Positions 17,502 through 26,052 are shown, counted from the first letter of the stretch. The stretch: 64,000 nucleotides of DNA from Cylindrospermum sp. FACHB-282 (GCF_014697195.1 NZ_JACJRJ010000018.1:1-64000); one strand, 5' to 3'. The notes: generated by a model not told the origin, from the letters alone. A program made the numbers and translations.

Positions 17502-18521
17502 TTATGGATTACGCATTAAAGCCGGGAATTTGGGAAACTCCCTGATGTTGAAGGATTTATCCCACAGTTCCGGCGTTTCACCCTTGGGGTCTACCCTGTA
17601 GGTTTTGGATTGTTTCGCCCAAGCTGTGCCCATTTGCTTGCAAAACACTGGAACCTGATTAACCCGACACTCTGAGATTATGCCTGCGATCGCATCCAAC
17701 CCGCAGTCACGAGCGCCACTGCCAGACTCAGCACCGACCACAACCCAATCAACTCTTTCATGATTTAGGTAAAGGATAGTTTCCTCTAGCAGTGGCTCAA
17801 CGCTGTACCAAGTTATAAACCCCCGGTTGTGGAGTTTGTACAGGTGTGATGCCCGATTGGTTACAGCTTTCTGATTTTCGATGCTGGCACCAAACCAGCA
17901 GTTCTCAAAGGTGAATTTGTCGGGGTAATGTTTGAGTCTATGCAGAATATAAGCGCTGATTTTCCGTGACCTTAGAAACTCATCAGATTCAATTACGCTG
18001 GCTATTCGGGCTTTGCAGTTGTTATCTGCTAAATACTTCAGCATTCTGTCCGGTCGTTTCGTCAGAAACTGTAGAGTTTTGTGGGTTGCGATCGCGGCAT
18101 GAGCAAAAATCACGTCTAACTCTTCATCTGTCACCCAGTCCCCGAAACAATCAGTCATGCTAAAACAGAATATTTTCTCATTTTCAGTGCGAGAAGAAAT
18201 CCATTGTCTAAGAATATCAACATCTAAAATTAGGTTTTTGGGACGGTTTCCTGTGTATTTTAGGTAAGATGCAAACTTAAAGTAAGCAGACTGGTTGATT
18301 TCCTCTGCATAGCAGTTGGCGCACCCCGCCGAGATTTTTTTGCACCAGTGACCGCCGTGAGATATCTTAATTGCGCTGAACCAGAAATTAATTCCAGTTA
18401 AAAGGTTAACTGTGCAAAGTTGAAGCCAGAATTTTACGGGAAAATTCTTGTCAAGACTTAGTTTGATTAGGTGTAAAGGATTGCTTGTTTTTTGAGTCCA
18501 GGGAATTGTAGTTATACTCAT
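17502..18521 (-). CDS. Phage Gp37/Gp68-like (DUF5131) radical-SAM-like protein
   Basis: 339 aa. WCKKISAGCANCYAEEIN gives the Cys-rich CX6CX2C start of the DUF5131 family, and FCFSMTDCFGDWV, LTKRPDRMLKYL and CWFGASIENQKAV are family hallmarks, ending with VVVGAESGSGARDC. These proteins occur in phages and plasmids and are probably iron-sulphur enzymes of unknown substrate. The N-terminal 50 residues are longer than usual. The ATG overlaps the region of the 18523 stop, so the two genes are coupled. Confidence 0.82.
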   Translation of the reverse strand: MSITTIPWTQKTSNPLHLIKLSLDKNFPVKFWLQLCTVNLLTGINFWFSAIKISHGGHWCKKISAGCANCYAEEINQSAYFKFASYLKYTGNRPKNLILDVDILRQWISSRTENEKIFCFSMTDCFGDWVTDEELDVIFAHAAIATHKTLQFLTKRPDRMLKYLADNNCKARIASVIESDEFLRSRKISAYILHRLKHYPDKFTFENCWFGASIENQKAVTNRASHLYKLHNRGFITWYSVEPLLEETILYLNHERVDWVVVGAESGSGARDCGLDAIAGIISECRVNQVPVFCKQMGTAWAKQSKTYRVDPKGETPELWDKSFNIREFPKFPALMRNP

Positions 18522-18522
18522 T

Positions 18523-18840
18523 TTATCTGCCTGAATAGTTTTGAATACAGCGATCGCAAATACACGGACTTACAACGGGCGCACCATTGAACTCAGTTAA
18601 GTTTTTCTCTGGTACAGTTTCGCCACAGGCATCGCAAACGCCTTCTGGCTCCTCAGAAATTACTGATTCGTACTCAATAATTTCATCAGAAAGTGTTTTA
18701 ATTTGACTTTGCAAACCATCAGTGATAGCCTTCTGCAAAAGTGGGTGTAAATTTGTCCCTGGCTGATTATTCTCAAGCCTAAATCGAAGTGATTCAAGCT
18801 GCTGTTTCGTTACTAGATATTGCGTTCTATTCTCAATCAT
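18523..18840 (-). CDS. Small protein with C-terminal C4 zinc finger
   Basis: 105 aa: a charged helical N-terminus (about 1-65), then CDACGE and, 17 residues on, CICDRC. That CxxC-x17-CxxC spacing resembles the DksA/TraR zinc finger, and TraR-like proteins are common on mobile elements. The helical N-terminus also fits, but the catalytic acidic tip is not obvious. Its end touches the start of the DUF5131 gene. Confidence 0.6.
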   Translation of the reverse strand: MIENRTQYLVTKQQLESLRFRLENNQPGTNLHPLLQKAITDGLQSQIKTLSDEIIEYESVISEEPEGVCDACGETVPEKNLTEFNGAPVVSPCICDRCIQNYSGR

Positions 18841-18861
18841 TTTTACCTTGTAATAGTTAGG

Positions 18862-18882
18862 CTAGGATTTCTCTCAACCTAG
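18862..18882 (-). terminator. Short hairpin
   Basis: CTAGG pairs with CCTAG; no clear T-run, so only a possible terminator of the 18917 gene. Confidence 0.3.
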
Positions 18883-18916
18883 CGATACATAGTTGATATT
18901 TGTGAATTTGTGGAAA

Positions 18917-19225
18917 CTAAACTTTCCAATTATCTGGATTATCTGGTGAAGCTATTATATCTTCATGATCCCAATTTATAGTTTGAAAATGAAATTGTTC
19001 TATAGCCATTTCTAGCCCCAACTTCTTGATTTTTTCATCAGTTTCTTCACTCCACATAATTCCGCAAATAATTGCCTCAAGTAAACGAGAATTGCAATCA
19101 TTTAGCGCGTTTTCGGAGTCGAGGTATTCAATAACTTTAATTAGTCGCTCCTTTGGCAATATCCGACGTTCTAAGCATTTTGCGGTCAATAATGCTTTTG
19201 GTTGAAATCCAGTCAGTAGTTTCAT
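18917..19225 (-). CDS. Hypothetical protein (102 aa)
   Basis: The ATG at 19225 (MKLLTGFQPKALL) is chosen over the TTG at 19240; an exact octamer GCTACCGC lies 32 nt upstream. The protein is helical and charged, with no membrane segment or known motif. Confidence 0.6.
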   Translation of the reverse strand: MKLLTGFQPKALLTAKCLERRILPKERLIKVIEYLDSENALNDCNSRLLEAIICGIMWSEETDEKIKKLGLEMAIEQFHFQTINWDHEDIIASPDNPDNWKV

Positions 19226-19316
19226 GGCAGCCTTTAACAATTAATCAAAATTTTTAAGCGGTAGCATTGGAGAAAGTTAGCGATCGCCCCATCAAGAAGC
19301 TATCGCCATAAAACAG

Positions 19317-20033
19317 TTAAGACAAAATCTCAGTCTTGAAAGACAGCGTTTTCACAAAGCTGTCAAGGTGGCATTCCTTAACTTTTTTCACCCAGACTTT
19401 GCGATCGCCATCCCAGAAGAATCCAGCGTCACTTGCCAAGCCGCGATTTTCATAGCTGACCAGCGCTTTAAGTTCAAGCACTGGGGATTTGGCAACAACT
19501 GTCGCCGTCTCAAGCATTTCTGGTAGGGATTCTTTTCGGCGATTTAGGCACTCCACCAGCAGCCGCACATCATCCCCAGCCCTATGAGCAGTGCTTACAC
19601 CGATTCCCATCCACAGCCCTAAATCAACCAGCTTAAAGTTCCCGTGGGGTTTGGCAGGATATCCCCAGTTAATATCCTTCATGGCGCAAATCCATTTAAG
19701 GCGTTCCAGGTTCAGCAATTTGTTGACTATGGGTGCATCGAAATCTGCATTAAATGCGATCGCGTAATCGCAGGTTTGAGCAATTCTAGAAATCAAGCTG
19801 ATTGAATCCCAGGCAATTGAATCTGTATGAGCTATTTGAGTCAGTTGCCACGGAATACCGTTGATTGCTTCTGCTTTGTTGCTGGTCACTGGGAGCAGAC
19901 TTGACCATGACGCGATCGCTCCAGTTGACTTTATGCTGTCACCAAGTTGATAGAGTGTTGCTGAAATTTCGCAAGGTATACCACTTTCTATGTCTGTGGT
20001 TTCGGTGTCGATAACCAGTAATCTCAATTCCAT
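19317..20033 (-). CDS. DnaQ-like 3'-5' exonuclease
   Basis: 238 aa. Exo I is VIDTETTD, Exo II is FNADFDAPIV and Exo III is HRAGDDVRLL, giving a complete DEDDh active site. A C-terminal 50-residue piece (NRGLASDAGFFWDGDRKVWV) is a small extra domain found on several stand-alone exonucleases. It may act in element replication or in degrading competitor nucleic acid. A degenerate octamer (GACCGCC context, 20067-20074) lies 33 nt upstream. Confidence 0.85.
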   Translation of the reverse strand: MELRLLVIDTETTDIESGIPCEISATLYQLGDSIKSTGAIASWSSLLPVTSNKAEAINGIPWQLTQIAHTDSIAWDSISLISRIAQTCDYAIAFNADFDAPIVNKLLNLERLKWICAMKDINWGYPAKPHGNFKLVDLGLWMGIGVSTAHRAGDDVRLLVECLNRRKESLPEMLETATVVAKSPVLELKALVSYENRGLASDAGFFWDGDRKVWVKKVKECHLDSFVKTLSFKTEILS

Positions 20034-20091
20034 TTTGTTTACCTATGTAAAAATAAATTTTGGTAGGCGGTCGTGCTAGAAATTCCCGCAA

Positions 20092-20292
20092 TTAATGGGC
20101 TTCGTACTCTTCAACTACAACCCAGTGACCATTTTGGTATCTTTCAATAGTTACCTTATTGTTGAACGGTTCACCGTCTTCTACTCCGCACCGAGAAAGC
20201 CACACCCTCTGTGTTGCTTCCTGAATTTTTAAGTCATCAGCTTGTGCAGTGCATATAGTTTTCAGCTTTTCCAATTCGTCCAGTGTGTACAT
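20092..20292 (-). CDS. Hypothetical protein (66 aa)
   Basis: MYTLDELEKLKTICTAQADD starts a mostly helical protein ending in a short beta stretch. An exact octamer sits 31 nt upstream of the ATG, directly after the terminator of the 20379 gene. Family not recognised. Confidence 0.6.
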   Translation of the reverse strand: MYTLDELEKLKTICTAQADDLKIQEATQRVWLSRCGVEDGEPFNNKVTIERYQNGHWVVVEEYEAH

Positions 20293-20340
20293 TTTTCTTT
20301 CTAGAAAATTACATCACCTAAAAGCGGTAGCACTGATTTA

Positions 20341-20370
20341 AAAAAAGAGCCGGGATTTCTCCCAGCCCTA
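20341..20370 (-). terminator. Rho-independent terminator
   Basis: GGGCTGGGA-GAAA-TCCCGGCTC then a T-run on the minus strand; it ends the 20379 gene. The octamer at 20324-20331 follows 10 nt later. Confidence 0.85.
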
Positions 20371-20378
20371 ATCAATAA

Positions 20379-21260
20379 TTATTCACTAACACCAGCTATC
20401 ATTTTGAGTTCGCTAGTAACAGGGTTCAACAGCGCTCTCACTGTTTCGTCGAAGCCAATACTGGTTTCATATTTTTCTGAAACTGCCAGCATTTTCTGCT
20501 TCGTTCCCATGAACAGACCTGCAAAGTTTTCAGCGTCAGGCTTAATGTAACTTTCGACTTTGCAGCAGAAAGAACGGTTTTTACCTTCACCTTCTTTGAC
20601 ACCTTTGAAAGCCAAATCAACAATGCAGAGCGATCGCCATTTGTCATTCTTGCTACTGTTTTTGCGATTAAACATTTTTGCAAATGTTGATTCAGCTTGA
20701 GAGTAATACTGTTCAAGACATTCCCTGAGACTCCACAGAGCCACATTTTTAAATCTAATTCTGATTGGGGTTTCATGCAAGAAATTGTTTGCAGCATCCA
20801 AGAACATTACAAGATGTTCTGATACTGCTTCCATCAGCTTCTTGTCAATTTCTCCAGCGTATTCGTCATACCAACCAATGAGTGTGCCGGACAATTTACC
20901 GTTTTCTTCCAGGTCTTTATACCTTAAGTACGGACGAACGCTACCTAAAATAATCATTCTAGCGTTAGGAATAAAGAGTCCTGTTTCAACGCCTCCTGAA
21001 AGGTCTTTTTCAACCATTTCAGGACTGCCAAACCAGCCAGTCTTTACTAGATTCTTTTCAGGAATAAATAAGCCTGATTGTTCGGCATTAACGACAATTC
21101 CATAAGGGAACCGCTTCGGGCGTCTACAGTTGAACTCTTCGCTCAACAATGAAGGGTCAATTTCAAATTCATTGGCAATGTCATCAGCACCAATATCACC
21201 AGCAGCTTCAGCATTAACATCAGCGTCGACTTCGCTAGCAGTGCCATTTTTCTTTGTCAT
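20379..21260 (-). CDS. Hypothetical protein, possible DUF5895
   Basis: 293 aa. An acidic, Ala-rich N-terminus (1-40) precedes a folded region with RRPKRFPYGIVVNAEQSGLF and a later charged helical part. I recall similar proteins in cyanobacterial plasmids and phages under DUF5895, but this needs a search. It has the length of a single-strand-binding or recombination accessory protein, but no motif proves it. It lacks the octamer upstream. Confidence 0.6.
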   Translation of the reverse strand: MTKKNGTASEVDADVNAEAAGDIGADDIANEFEIDPSLLSEEFNCRRPKRFPYGIVVNAEQSGLFIPEKNLVKTGWFGSPEMVEKDLSGGVETGLFIPNARMIILGSVRPYLRYKDLEENGKLSGTLIGWYDEYAGEIDKKLMEAVSEHLVMFLDAANNFLHETPIRIRFKNVALWSLRECLEQYYSQAESTFAKMFNRKNSSKNDKWRSLCIVDLAFKGVKEGEGKNRSFCCKVESYIKPDAENFAGLFMGTKQKMLAVSEKYETSIGFDETVRALLNPVTSELKMIAGVSE

Positions 21261-21325
21261 TGTTCGTTACCTAAATTGTAAAATTGGTTAAGTTGTAAAA
21301 TTCTGAACAGCTTACATTGCAAATA

Positions 21326-21745
21326 TTAACTAACTTGCAGAGAGGCAATCAGCGATCGCATCCTATCCCCTAATCCAGGCTTTCCAGGAATTCCAGAAAA
21401 GCTGTAATCAAAGTAATCACCATCACCCTCAATCAGGGAGATAGTAGTAATTACTCCACAAAGCTGGTATTTCTGCTCAACATCAGTTTTGTACTTGAGC
21501 CAACCATCCAGAGCGTTTGTAGTCCCGTTGTTTAACAATGCGTTTGATAGCGCACCGCTAACATCTACAAACGTCAACCTCACCCAATACTGAAATTGTG
21601 CATTTGGAAAAGGCTGTTCCCATGTGGGATTTGTTGCACTTAGGACAATCATTTGCAAACTAGAGCCTAAGTTTTGTAGACTGCCCTCAGACTCTAGATA
21701 AATGATTCCGTCTTTCCGGTTGAATCGATAGTTTTTCAAGTTCAT
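21326..21745 (-). CDS. Hypothetical protein (139 aa)
   Basis: ATG at 21745 (MNLKNYRFNRKDGIIYLESE) chosen over a GTG at 21751; a near octamer (GTTACCGC) lies 26 nt upstream. Mixed beta/alpha, soluble. Family not recognised. Confidence 0.6.
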   Translation of the reverse strand: MNLKNYRFNRKDGIIYLESEGSLQNLGSSLQMIVLSATNPTWEQPFPNAQFQYWVRLTFVDVSGALSNALLNNGTTNALDGWLKYKTDVEQKYQLCGVITTISLIEGDGDYFDYSFSGIPGKPGLGDRMRSLIASLQVS

Positions 21746-21784
21746 CACCACGAAATATCAAAAACAAAAAGCGGTAACACGGAG

Positions 21785-21961
21785 CTAGTTTTTAATTCTT
21801 GGCAAGATTTCAGCGATCGTATCTTTATCAGATTTCCATCCCCAGGCAGGATAACTTTTGTTTGCTTTCTTGCAAATTCTGGTTATCGAGCGTAAAATCT
21901 CAGAAATGCTGTAGTGGTTGACCAAGAACTCAACCGCATCATCAAGTTTTGTTGGTTTCAT
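21785..21961 (-). CDS. Small hypothetical protein (58 aa)
   Basis: MKPTKLDDAVEFLVNHYSIS begins a 58-codon frame ending IAEILPRIKN. It has a near octamer (GCTGCCGC) 30 nt upstream, and the next gene's octamer follows directly after its TAG. That context makes it a real gene despite its size. Helical, soluble, no known family. Confidence 0.6.
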   Translation of the reverse strand: MKPTKLDDAVEFLVNHYSISEILRSITRICKKANKSYPAWGWKSDKDTIAEILPRIKN

Positions 21962-22002
21962 TATTCAAAGACAAACAACCAAAATCACTAAGCGGCAGCA
22001 CA

Positions 22003-22050
22003 GAATTATGTAGAGATTTTAGCCTAAAAATCAGGCCAGTTCTCTACATT
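22003..22050 (-). terminator. Hairpin upstream of the 21785 gene
   Basis: TGTAGAGA and TCTCTACA pair across a 24-nt loop, between the 22055 gene stop and the next octamer. Probably the terminator of the 22055 gene. Confidence 0.5.
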
Positions 22051-22054
22051 AATT

Positions 22055-22516
22055 CTACAAAAAGACTGACAGATTTGGTACTTGAACAACGGACTCCTCA
22101 CGATGTTTCTTGTACTCGTTCTGGAGCCTTGTAAGATATCGGTTGGATAACAGTTTATTTCGTTTCACTTCGAGAGTAGCGATCGCATCTTTGTGCTTTT
22201 GAACCTCACTTTCAATAATCTGAACTTCAACAGCATTGTCATTGGCAATCTTTGCCGCCGCAGCCATGATATCTGAATCTAATCGGCTGAGTTTCAAATC
22301 AGTTTGAGGAGTAGGAAACTGTTTCTTGAATACCATAACGATTTTGCTCGTACCGTTTTGGTATGCAACTTGGTTTTTACCTTTGTGATCGCTTAGTATT
22401 TTCATAGCCTCATTGATCGCGCCCGGCATAACTCCCTCAACTTCAGCCTGTAACTCGCTGATTTTGCTACGCAGTTCAAGCAACTGTTTCAAGTGCTGGG
22501 TTTCTGCTTGTTCCAT
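22055..22516 (-). CDS. Hypothetical coiled-coil protein
   Basis: 153 aa, mostly helical with heptad character at both ends (HLKQLLELRSKISELQAEVE and KHKDAIATLEVKRNKL). The start overlaps the preceding gene by 41 nt, so the two are translationally linked. Family not recognised. Confidence 0.6.
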   Translation of the reverse strand: MEQAETQHLKQLLELRSKISELQAEVEGVMPGAINEAMKILSDHKGKNQVAYQNGTSKIVMVFKKQFPTPQTDLKLSRLDSDIMAAAAKIANDNAVEVQIIESEVQKHKDAIATLEVKRNKLLSNRYLTRLQNEYKKHREESVVQVPNLSVFL

Positions 22517-22700
22517 TATTGCTAATAATGTTTTCTAGTGTTTGAGCGTCAAATCTGAGTAAGTTTTCAGCAGCGCGTTTAAATTGCTGAAACTTGTTTA
22601 GCGAATTTTGGCAATCACGTAATCCAGTTTTGTTTAGGAAATCGTAATAATCCATGTTGGTGTAAGTCTTAGAAAGCGCTTGCAGAAATTCTTTGGTCAT
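22476..22700 (-). CDS. Hypothetical protein (74 aa)
   Basis: MTKEFLQALSKTYTNMDYYD begins a helical, Asn-rich small protein. The octamer (22772-22779) is 71 nt upstream, further than usual because a terminator lies between. Role unknown. Confidence 0.55.
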   Translation of the reverse strand: MTKEFLQALSKTYTNMDYYDFLNKTGLRDCQNSLNKFQQFKRAAENLLRFDAQTLENIISNNGTSRNPALETVA

Positions 22701-22714
22701 TGTTTTTCCTTCAA

Positions 22715-22744
22715 TAAAAAAGGAGTCAGGATTTCTCCTGACCC
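22715..22744 (-). terminator. Rho-independent terminator
   Basis: GGTCAGGA-GAAA-TCCTGAC then TCCTTTTTT on the minus strand: a textbook terminator. Here it lies after the octamer and before the gene, which is unusual. Confidence 0.85.
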
Positions 22745-22794
22745 CAAGTTGTTAATTGTCAAAATCAAAAGGCGGTAGCACAAAATAACAGTTA

Positions 22795-23145
22795 TTATTT
22801 CCAATCGTAAGGAATTGCTGTCGGGTCTTTTGACTTGCAGCTAGCCTTGCTCGGCGCTTTTGCTAACGATGAAATTGTGTATGTTGTACCGTTAACTTTG
22901 ATTGAGTTTTTGATTGGGTTTTTTGCTGAACCAAACTTCACAGTTCCGCAAGCGTTTGCTTTAGCGGTTTTAGTTTTAGTTTCTGTAACTTCAGCACTAA
23001 CGGCTTGGTTTGCAGTGTGAACCCAAACCTCATTGTCTCCAACACGATAAACTGAGTTGCCTTTGTAGGCTAACGCGTGTGCTGGGAATGTGATAGCCAA
23101 CGTTAAAGCTACCATCATCACAAAGCTAATTAGTTTTTTGAGCAT
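22795..23145 (-). CDS. Small exported protein
   Basis: 116 aa. MLKKLISFVMMVALTLAITF is a classic signal peptide with cleavage after AHA (about residue 24). The mature part has two Cys far apart that may pair, and is rich in Lys, Thr and Ala. It probably lives in the periplasm. No family recognised. Confidence 0.65.
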   Translation of the reverse strand: MLKKLISFVMMVALTLAITFPAHALAYKGNSVYRVGDNEVWVHTANQAVSAEVTETKTKTAKANACGTVKFGSAKNPIKNSIKVNGTTYTISSLAKAPSKASCKSKDPTAIPYDWK

Positions 23146-23195
23146 GACAAATCAGTATTTCTGTACTATCAAATCGTAGTACAGAACAATTTAAA

Positions 23196-23702
23196 CTACA
23201 ACAAACTAAGCTGTTTGCTCGGTTCAAAAATTGAAATCTTCAAGGTTTTAGGATTAACTTGAATAATTGAAAGATTGCGATCGCGTGCCATCCTCACAGT
23301 GCCCGCAGTGCCGCCGGTAAGTCTGCCATCATAAACAGCAATGCAAATATCAGAATGCTGAACCATGTACTTGTTTCTAACTTGCATACATCCTGCGTAG
23401 TACTCAGGAGAAAGTATGATTTTGCCGCTAGCGCCCTTAAGAATGCCTCTGTACTTCAAACGCTGTTCTGGAGACCATTTTGCATAGTTCCCCTGTCCAG
23501 CATAGGGAATGATTCCAGTCCAGATTAGCCCACGTTGATTGAGGATTTCAGCAGCAGCCTGGTCACCACCGAGAGCCATACCGTTACCAAATCTGTCTAC
23601 CCCCTGGTTTATGGCCATATCGATTGCTTGGTTCAGGAGGGCGATCACATTACTATTGTTGAGGTTGCTGATATCTCTATGCCCAGTGAAGAATGCTTTC
23701 AT
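23196..23702 (-). CDS. SLOG-family (YspA/DUF1273-like) protein, copy 1
   Basis: 168 aa. FFTGHRDI at the N-terminus, GNGMALGGDQAAAEIL in the middle and GGTAGTVRMA near the C-terminus fit the Rossmann-like SLOG/LOG fold that binds nucleotide ligands. Such proteins occur in phage defence and nucleotide signalling. Two more relatives are at 28641 and 29608. Its end touches the 23699 gene start region. Confidence 0.7.
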   Translation of the reverse strand: MKAFFTGHRDISNLNNSNVIALLNQAIDMAINQGVDRFGNGMALGGDQAAAEILNQRGLIWTGIIPYAGQGNYAKWSPEQRLKYRGILKGASGKIILSPEYYAGCMQVRNKYMVQHSDICIAVYDGRLTGGTAGTVRMARDRNLSIIQVNPKTLKISIFEPSKQLSLL

Positions 23703-23953
23703 AGTTCTAATGCTTTAATTGCGCTGTCGATGAATTCATTTGTTAATTGCAGTCTAGTTGCTGGAGAAAATACAGCGTTATTGTTGAGGTTTTCGAGTTG
23801 AAATTTTGCTGCTTTGAGACAATTAAGCGCGATCGCTTCCTTTGCTGTGAGAGAAAGCTCATCTGGTAAATCATCTTCTGGATAATCCGGCTCAAGGAAT
23901 TTTTCAGCCCTTGGCACTCCGTGAGCCTCATTCCATTCAATAATTTGATTCAT
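23699..23953 (-). CDS. Hypothetical protein (84 aa)
   Basis: Start MNQIIEWNEAHGVPRAEKFL at 23953. The frame is open to 24028, but the upstream codons cover the octamer (23982-23989), 28 nt before this ATG, so the shorter form is preferred. Helical; family not recognised. The stop overlaps the SLOG gene start. Confidence 0.6.
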   Translation of the reverse strand: MNQIIEWNEAHGVPRAEKFLEPDYPEDDLPDELSLTAKEAIALNCLKAAKFQLENLNNNAVFSPATRLQLTNEFIDSAIKALEL

Positions 23954-24032
23954 GTATTTTAAGATAAAGTGCCACCATAAAGCGGTAGCACAGAAATATG
24001 TCCTTACCTTTGCTTTCTTTTGCTTCAATAAA

Positions 24033-24073
24033 ATAGAAAAAGTAGCGATCGCCCCCTTATGAGAAGCGATCGC
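24033..24073 (-). terminator. Terminator built from two HIP1 sites
   Basis: GCGATCGC, a 13-nt loop and GCGATCGC again, then a T-rich run (minus strand). It follows the 24090 stop directly. The same layout recurs at 24479, 25173, 25692 and, without the T-run, at 29305 and 29578. Confidence 0.65.
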
Positions 24074-24089
24074 AAGTTATCAACAATAT

Positions 24090-24407
24090 TTAAAATTGAA
24101 CCTCTGCTAGCTTGGAAAACTCGTTAACACTAACATCTTCTAAAAAATCTCCATCTTCGTCGTATCCAGATATATACCAAGTACAACGAACTTGTTTAAT
24201 TTCACTCACACACAAGTCGTAAGTCTTAACAAGGTAAGTTTTGCCAACCTCGATTGGGTCACCATTTCCGCAAACCAGCAAATCACATTCGTAGGGATCG
24301 TACCCGTCCAAACCGTAATGGTGAAGCATTCCACCAATCATTAAAACCCGACTAGAGCTAGGTAAATTAAACTCCTTGATAATTGCAGCATATTCTACGG
24401 TATTCAT
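24090..24407 (-). CDS. Hypothetical protein (105 aa)
   Basis: MNTVEYAAIIKEFNLPSSSR starts a soluble acidic protein with many Tyr and Asp in the middle (HYGLDGYDPYECD). An exact octamer is 36 nt upstream. The fold looks beta-rich. Family not recognised. Confidence 0.6.
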   Translation of the reverse strand: MNTVEYAAIIKEFNLPSSSRVLMIGGMLHHYGLDGYDPYECDLLVCGNGDPIEVGKTYLVKTYDLCVSEIKQVRCTWYISGYDEDGDFLEDVSVNEFSKLAEVQF

Positions 24408-24471
24408 CGTTTAACTCCAATAAATATTAGTTAATTTCTGTTCGCGGTAGCGTTGCTTGAGTTTTGATTTA

Positions 24472-24508
24472 ATAAATAGCGATCGCCCCCACGCGAGAAG
24501 TGATCGCC
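24472..24508 (-). terminator. HIP1-type terminator
   Basis: GGCGATCA and GGCGATCGC pair around a short loop, then TATTTATT. It follows the alkB-like gene stop. Confidence 0.55.
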
Positions 24509-24512
24509 TATA

Positions 24513-25109
24513 TCAATAAACCTGCCGAATAGTAAGGTTTAGCCTACCTCCAGCTTTCAATAAACTAGAAGTGCTGGGAATTATCTTCTTAATACCGTGG
24601 TAAATCATCCTAGATTCACCAGCAAGAATAATAACATCGCCGCTTTTGAGAAGAATCTCTCTAGTTTTATCAGAGCGTTTGTTACCACCAACTAAGAAAA
24701 TTGCATCATCTCCAAGACTAATAGAGATAATTGGAGCAGTTTTGTTTGGTTCAGAGTTATCCTGATGCAAGCCTAATTTACTACCATTTTCGTAGTAGTT
24801 TATCAAGCAAGTCTGAGGAATAAAACCAGCATCATTAGCGTGCTGTGCCGCTAGAGATTTAGCTAGATTCTTAATAATCTCTGGCATTGGGGTGAAAGGT
24901 TTGCCAGTTGTTGGATGAATTGTACTGTAGCGATAACCTTGCTCATCAGAAATCCAACCTACTTCGCCGCAATTGGTCATTTGACAAGAAAAGTTGCTGC
25001 CGTTCTTCATTCTGGGTACAAAGAGAGGTGATCTCTTGCCAACTTCTCTGCAAGCTTGAAGAACTTCTAGCTGTTGTTCTACTGAAAGAAACTGCTGTAA
25101 GTGAATCAT
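24513..25109 (-). CDS. AlkB-like Fe(II)/2-oxoglutarate dioxygenase
   Basis: 198 aa, typical of short AlkB proteins. The iron triad is His115, Asp117 (LGLHQDNSE) and His171 (IYHGI); the 2-oxoglutarate arginines are Arg189 and Arg195 (GGRLNLTIRQ). It would demethylate alkylated bases in DNA or RNA. On an element that also carries base methyltransferases it could repair or edit modified bases. Exact octamer 37 nt upstream of ATG. Confidence 0.88.
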   Translation of the reverse strand: MIHLQQFLSVEQQLEVLQACREVGKRSPLFVPRMKNGSNFSCQMTNCGEVGWISDEQGYRYSTIHPTTGKPFTPMPEIIKNLAKSLAAQHANDAGFIPQTCLINYYENGSKLGLHQDNSEPNKTAPIISISLGDDAIFLVGGNKRSDKTREILLKSGDVIILAGESRMIYHGIKKIIPSTSSLLKAGGRLNLTIRQVY

Positions 25110-25172
25110 TGTTAAGTACCAATAAAAAATTAACTAGTTTCTCTTCGCGGTAGCGTGGTTTGGTTTCACTGA

Positions 25173-25208
25173 AAAATAGCGATCGCCCCTTTATGAGAAG
25201 GCGATCGC
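25173..25208 (-). terminator. HIP1-type terminator
   Basis: GGCGATCGCC on one side and GGGGCGATCGC on the other, then TATTTTTC on the minus strand. Confidence 0.65.
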
Positions 25209-25216
25209 CAAAATCA

Positions 25217-25624
25217 CTAATATCTGTATTCATTGAATATTGCTTTTTCGTTAGCAATTTCAGCTTTTATGTTTTGCAGTTTTTGTAAAGCATCTTCTAG
25301 TAAATCGTAGCAACCAATACAATAAAGCTTACCTTGAACAAATATTGAATATTTGCCGATATCGTTCAGCTTTACATAAAGTTGCTTGCCTACAGCCGCT
25401 AATTCTCGTTTCACTAACTCGCGTTGCTTTATGCGATTACCAATAGCTTTGGCATTAGTAATAGCTTGATCGCGAGTCTGAGAATCCCAATCAGAATCTT
25501 CAGAAACTACGAGAATATCATCAAGATATATTTCGTAAGCCCAAACATTGCGCTGCATTGATTGTCGATAGTATTGGCGAAGATTGCGAATACTGCCATT
25601 GATTTCAGGGTGTTGATAAAACAT
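25217..25624 (-). CDS. Hypothetical protein (135 aa)
   Basis: Start MFYQHPEINGSIRNLRQYYR at 25624; a TTG-started extension to 25636 is possible. Exact octamer 31 nt upstream. The middle is helical and charged, and the C-terminus (DLLEDALQKLQNIKAEIANE) is coiled-coil-like. Family not recognised. Confidence 0.6.
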   Translation of the reverse strand: MFYQHPEINGSIRNLRQYYRQSMQRNVWAYEIYLDDILVVSEDSDWDSQTRDQAITNAKAIGNRIKQRELVKRELAAVGKQLYVKLNDIGKYSIFVQGKLYCIGCYDLLEDALQKLQNIKAEIANEKAIFNEYRY

Positions 25625-25691
25625 GGTTGTCTCCAATAAAAATTAATTTCTCTTCGCGGTAGCGTTATTTAGGTTTTAATTGAATAAATTA

Positions 25692-25720
25692 GCGATCGCC
25701 CCAATTAAAGAGCGATTGCC
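25692..25720 (-). terminator. HIP1-type terminator
   Basis: GGCAATCGCT and GGGGCGATCGCT hairpin followed by AATTTATT. Its position just after 25733 marks the true end of the frameshifted gene there. Confidence 0.55.
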
Positions 25721-25732
25721 AAAAACAACTAA

Positions 25733-25926
25733 TTAACTTTGTCGCAAGCTTTTTACTACTTTAATATTAGTTTCAGTCCAACAACCATCACTGAGAGTAG
25801 ATTCAAGCCAAGATACTAATGCAAGTTTTCATTCTGCTGAATAGTTTCAATTTCTTCACGAGTCCAGTCCCTGTTATCGCCCGATACTGCTAGCTCAATT
25901 GATTGGTATGGATTTGAAGTTGTCAT
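25733..25926 (-). pseudogene. Frameshifted small gene (about 64 codons)
   Basis: Starts MTTSNPYQSIELAVSGDNRD at 25926, with an exact octamer 35 nt upstream. The frame stops at 25816 (36 aa), but another frame continues ALVSWLESTLSDGCWTETNI to a TAA at 25733, followed directly by the HIP1 terminator. In neighbours the terminator always comes just after the stop, so the original gene probably ended at 25733. A single-base loss near 25820 or a sequencing error would explain it. Confidence 0.5.
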
Positions 25927-25999
25927 AAAAACCTCTAGAAAAACTAAACTAACTCCTATTCGCGGTAGCGTCATACTGAAAAGGCTCTGGTTTTTGGTT

Positions 26000-26034
26000 A
26001 AAAAAAGCCCCAATTCCAATCAAGGAATCAGGAC
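26000..26034 (-). terminator. Rho-independent terminator
   Basis: CCTGATTCC-TTGA-TTGGAATTGGGGC and then seven T on the minus strand, ending the 26053 gene. Confidence 0.8.
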
Positions 26035-26052
26035 TATTCAACAAACCTTTCA

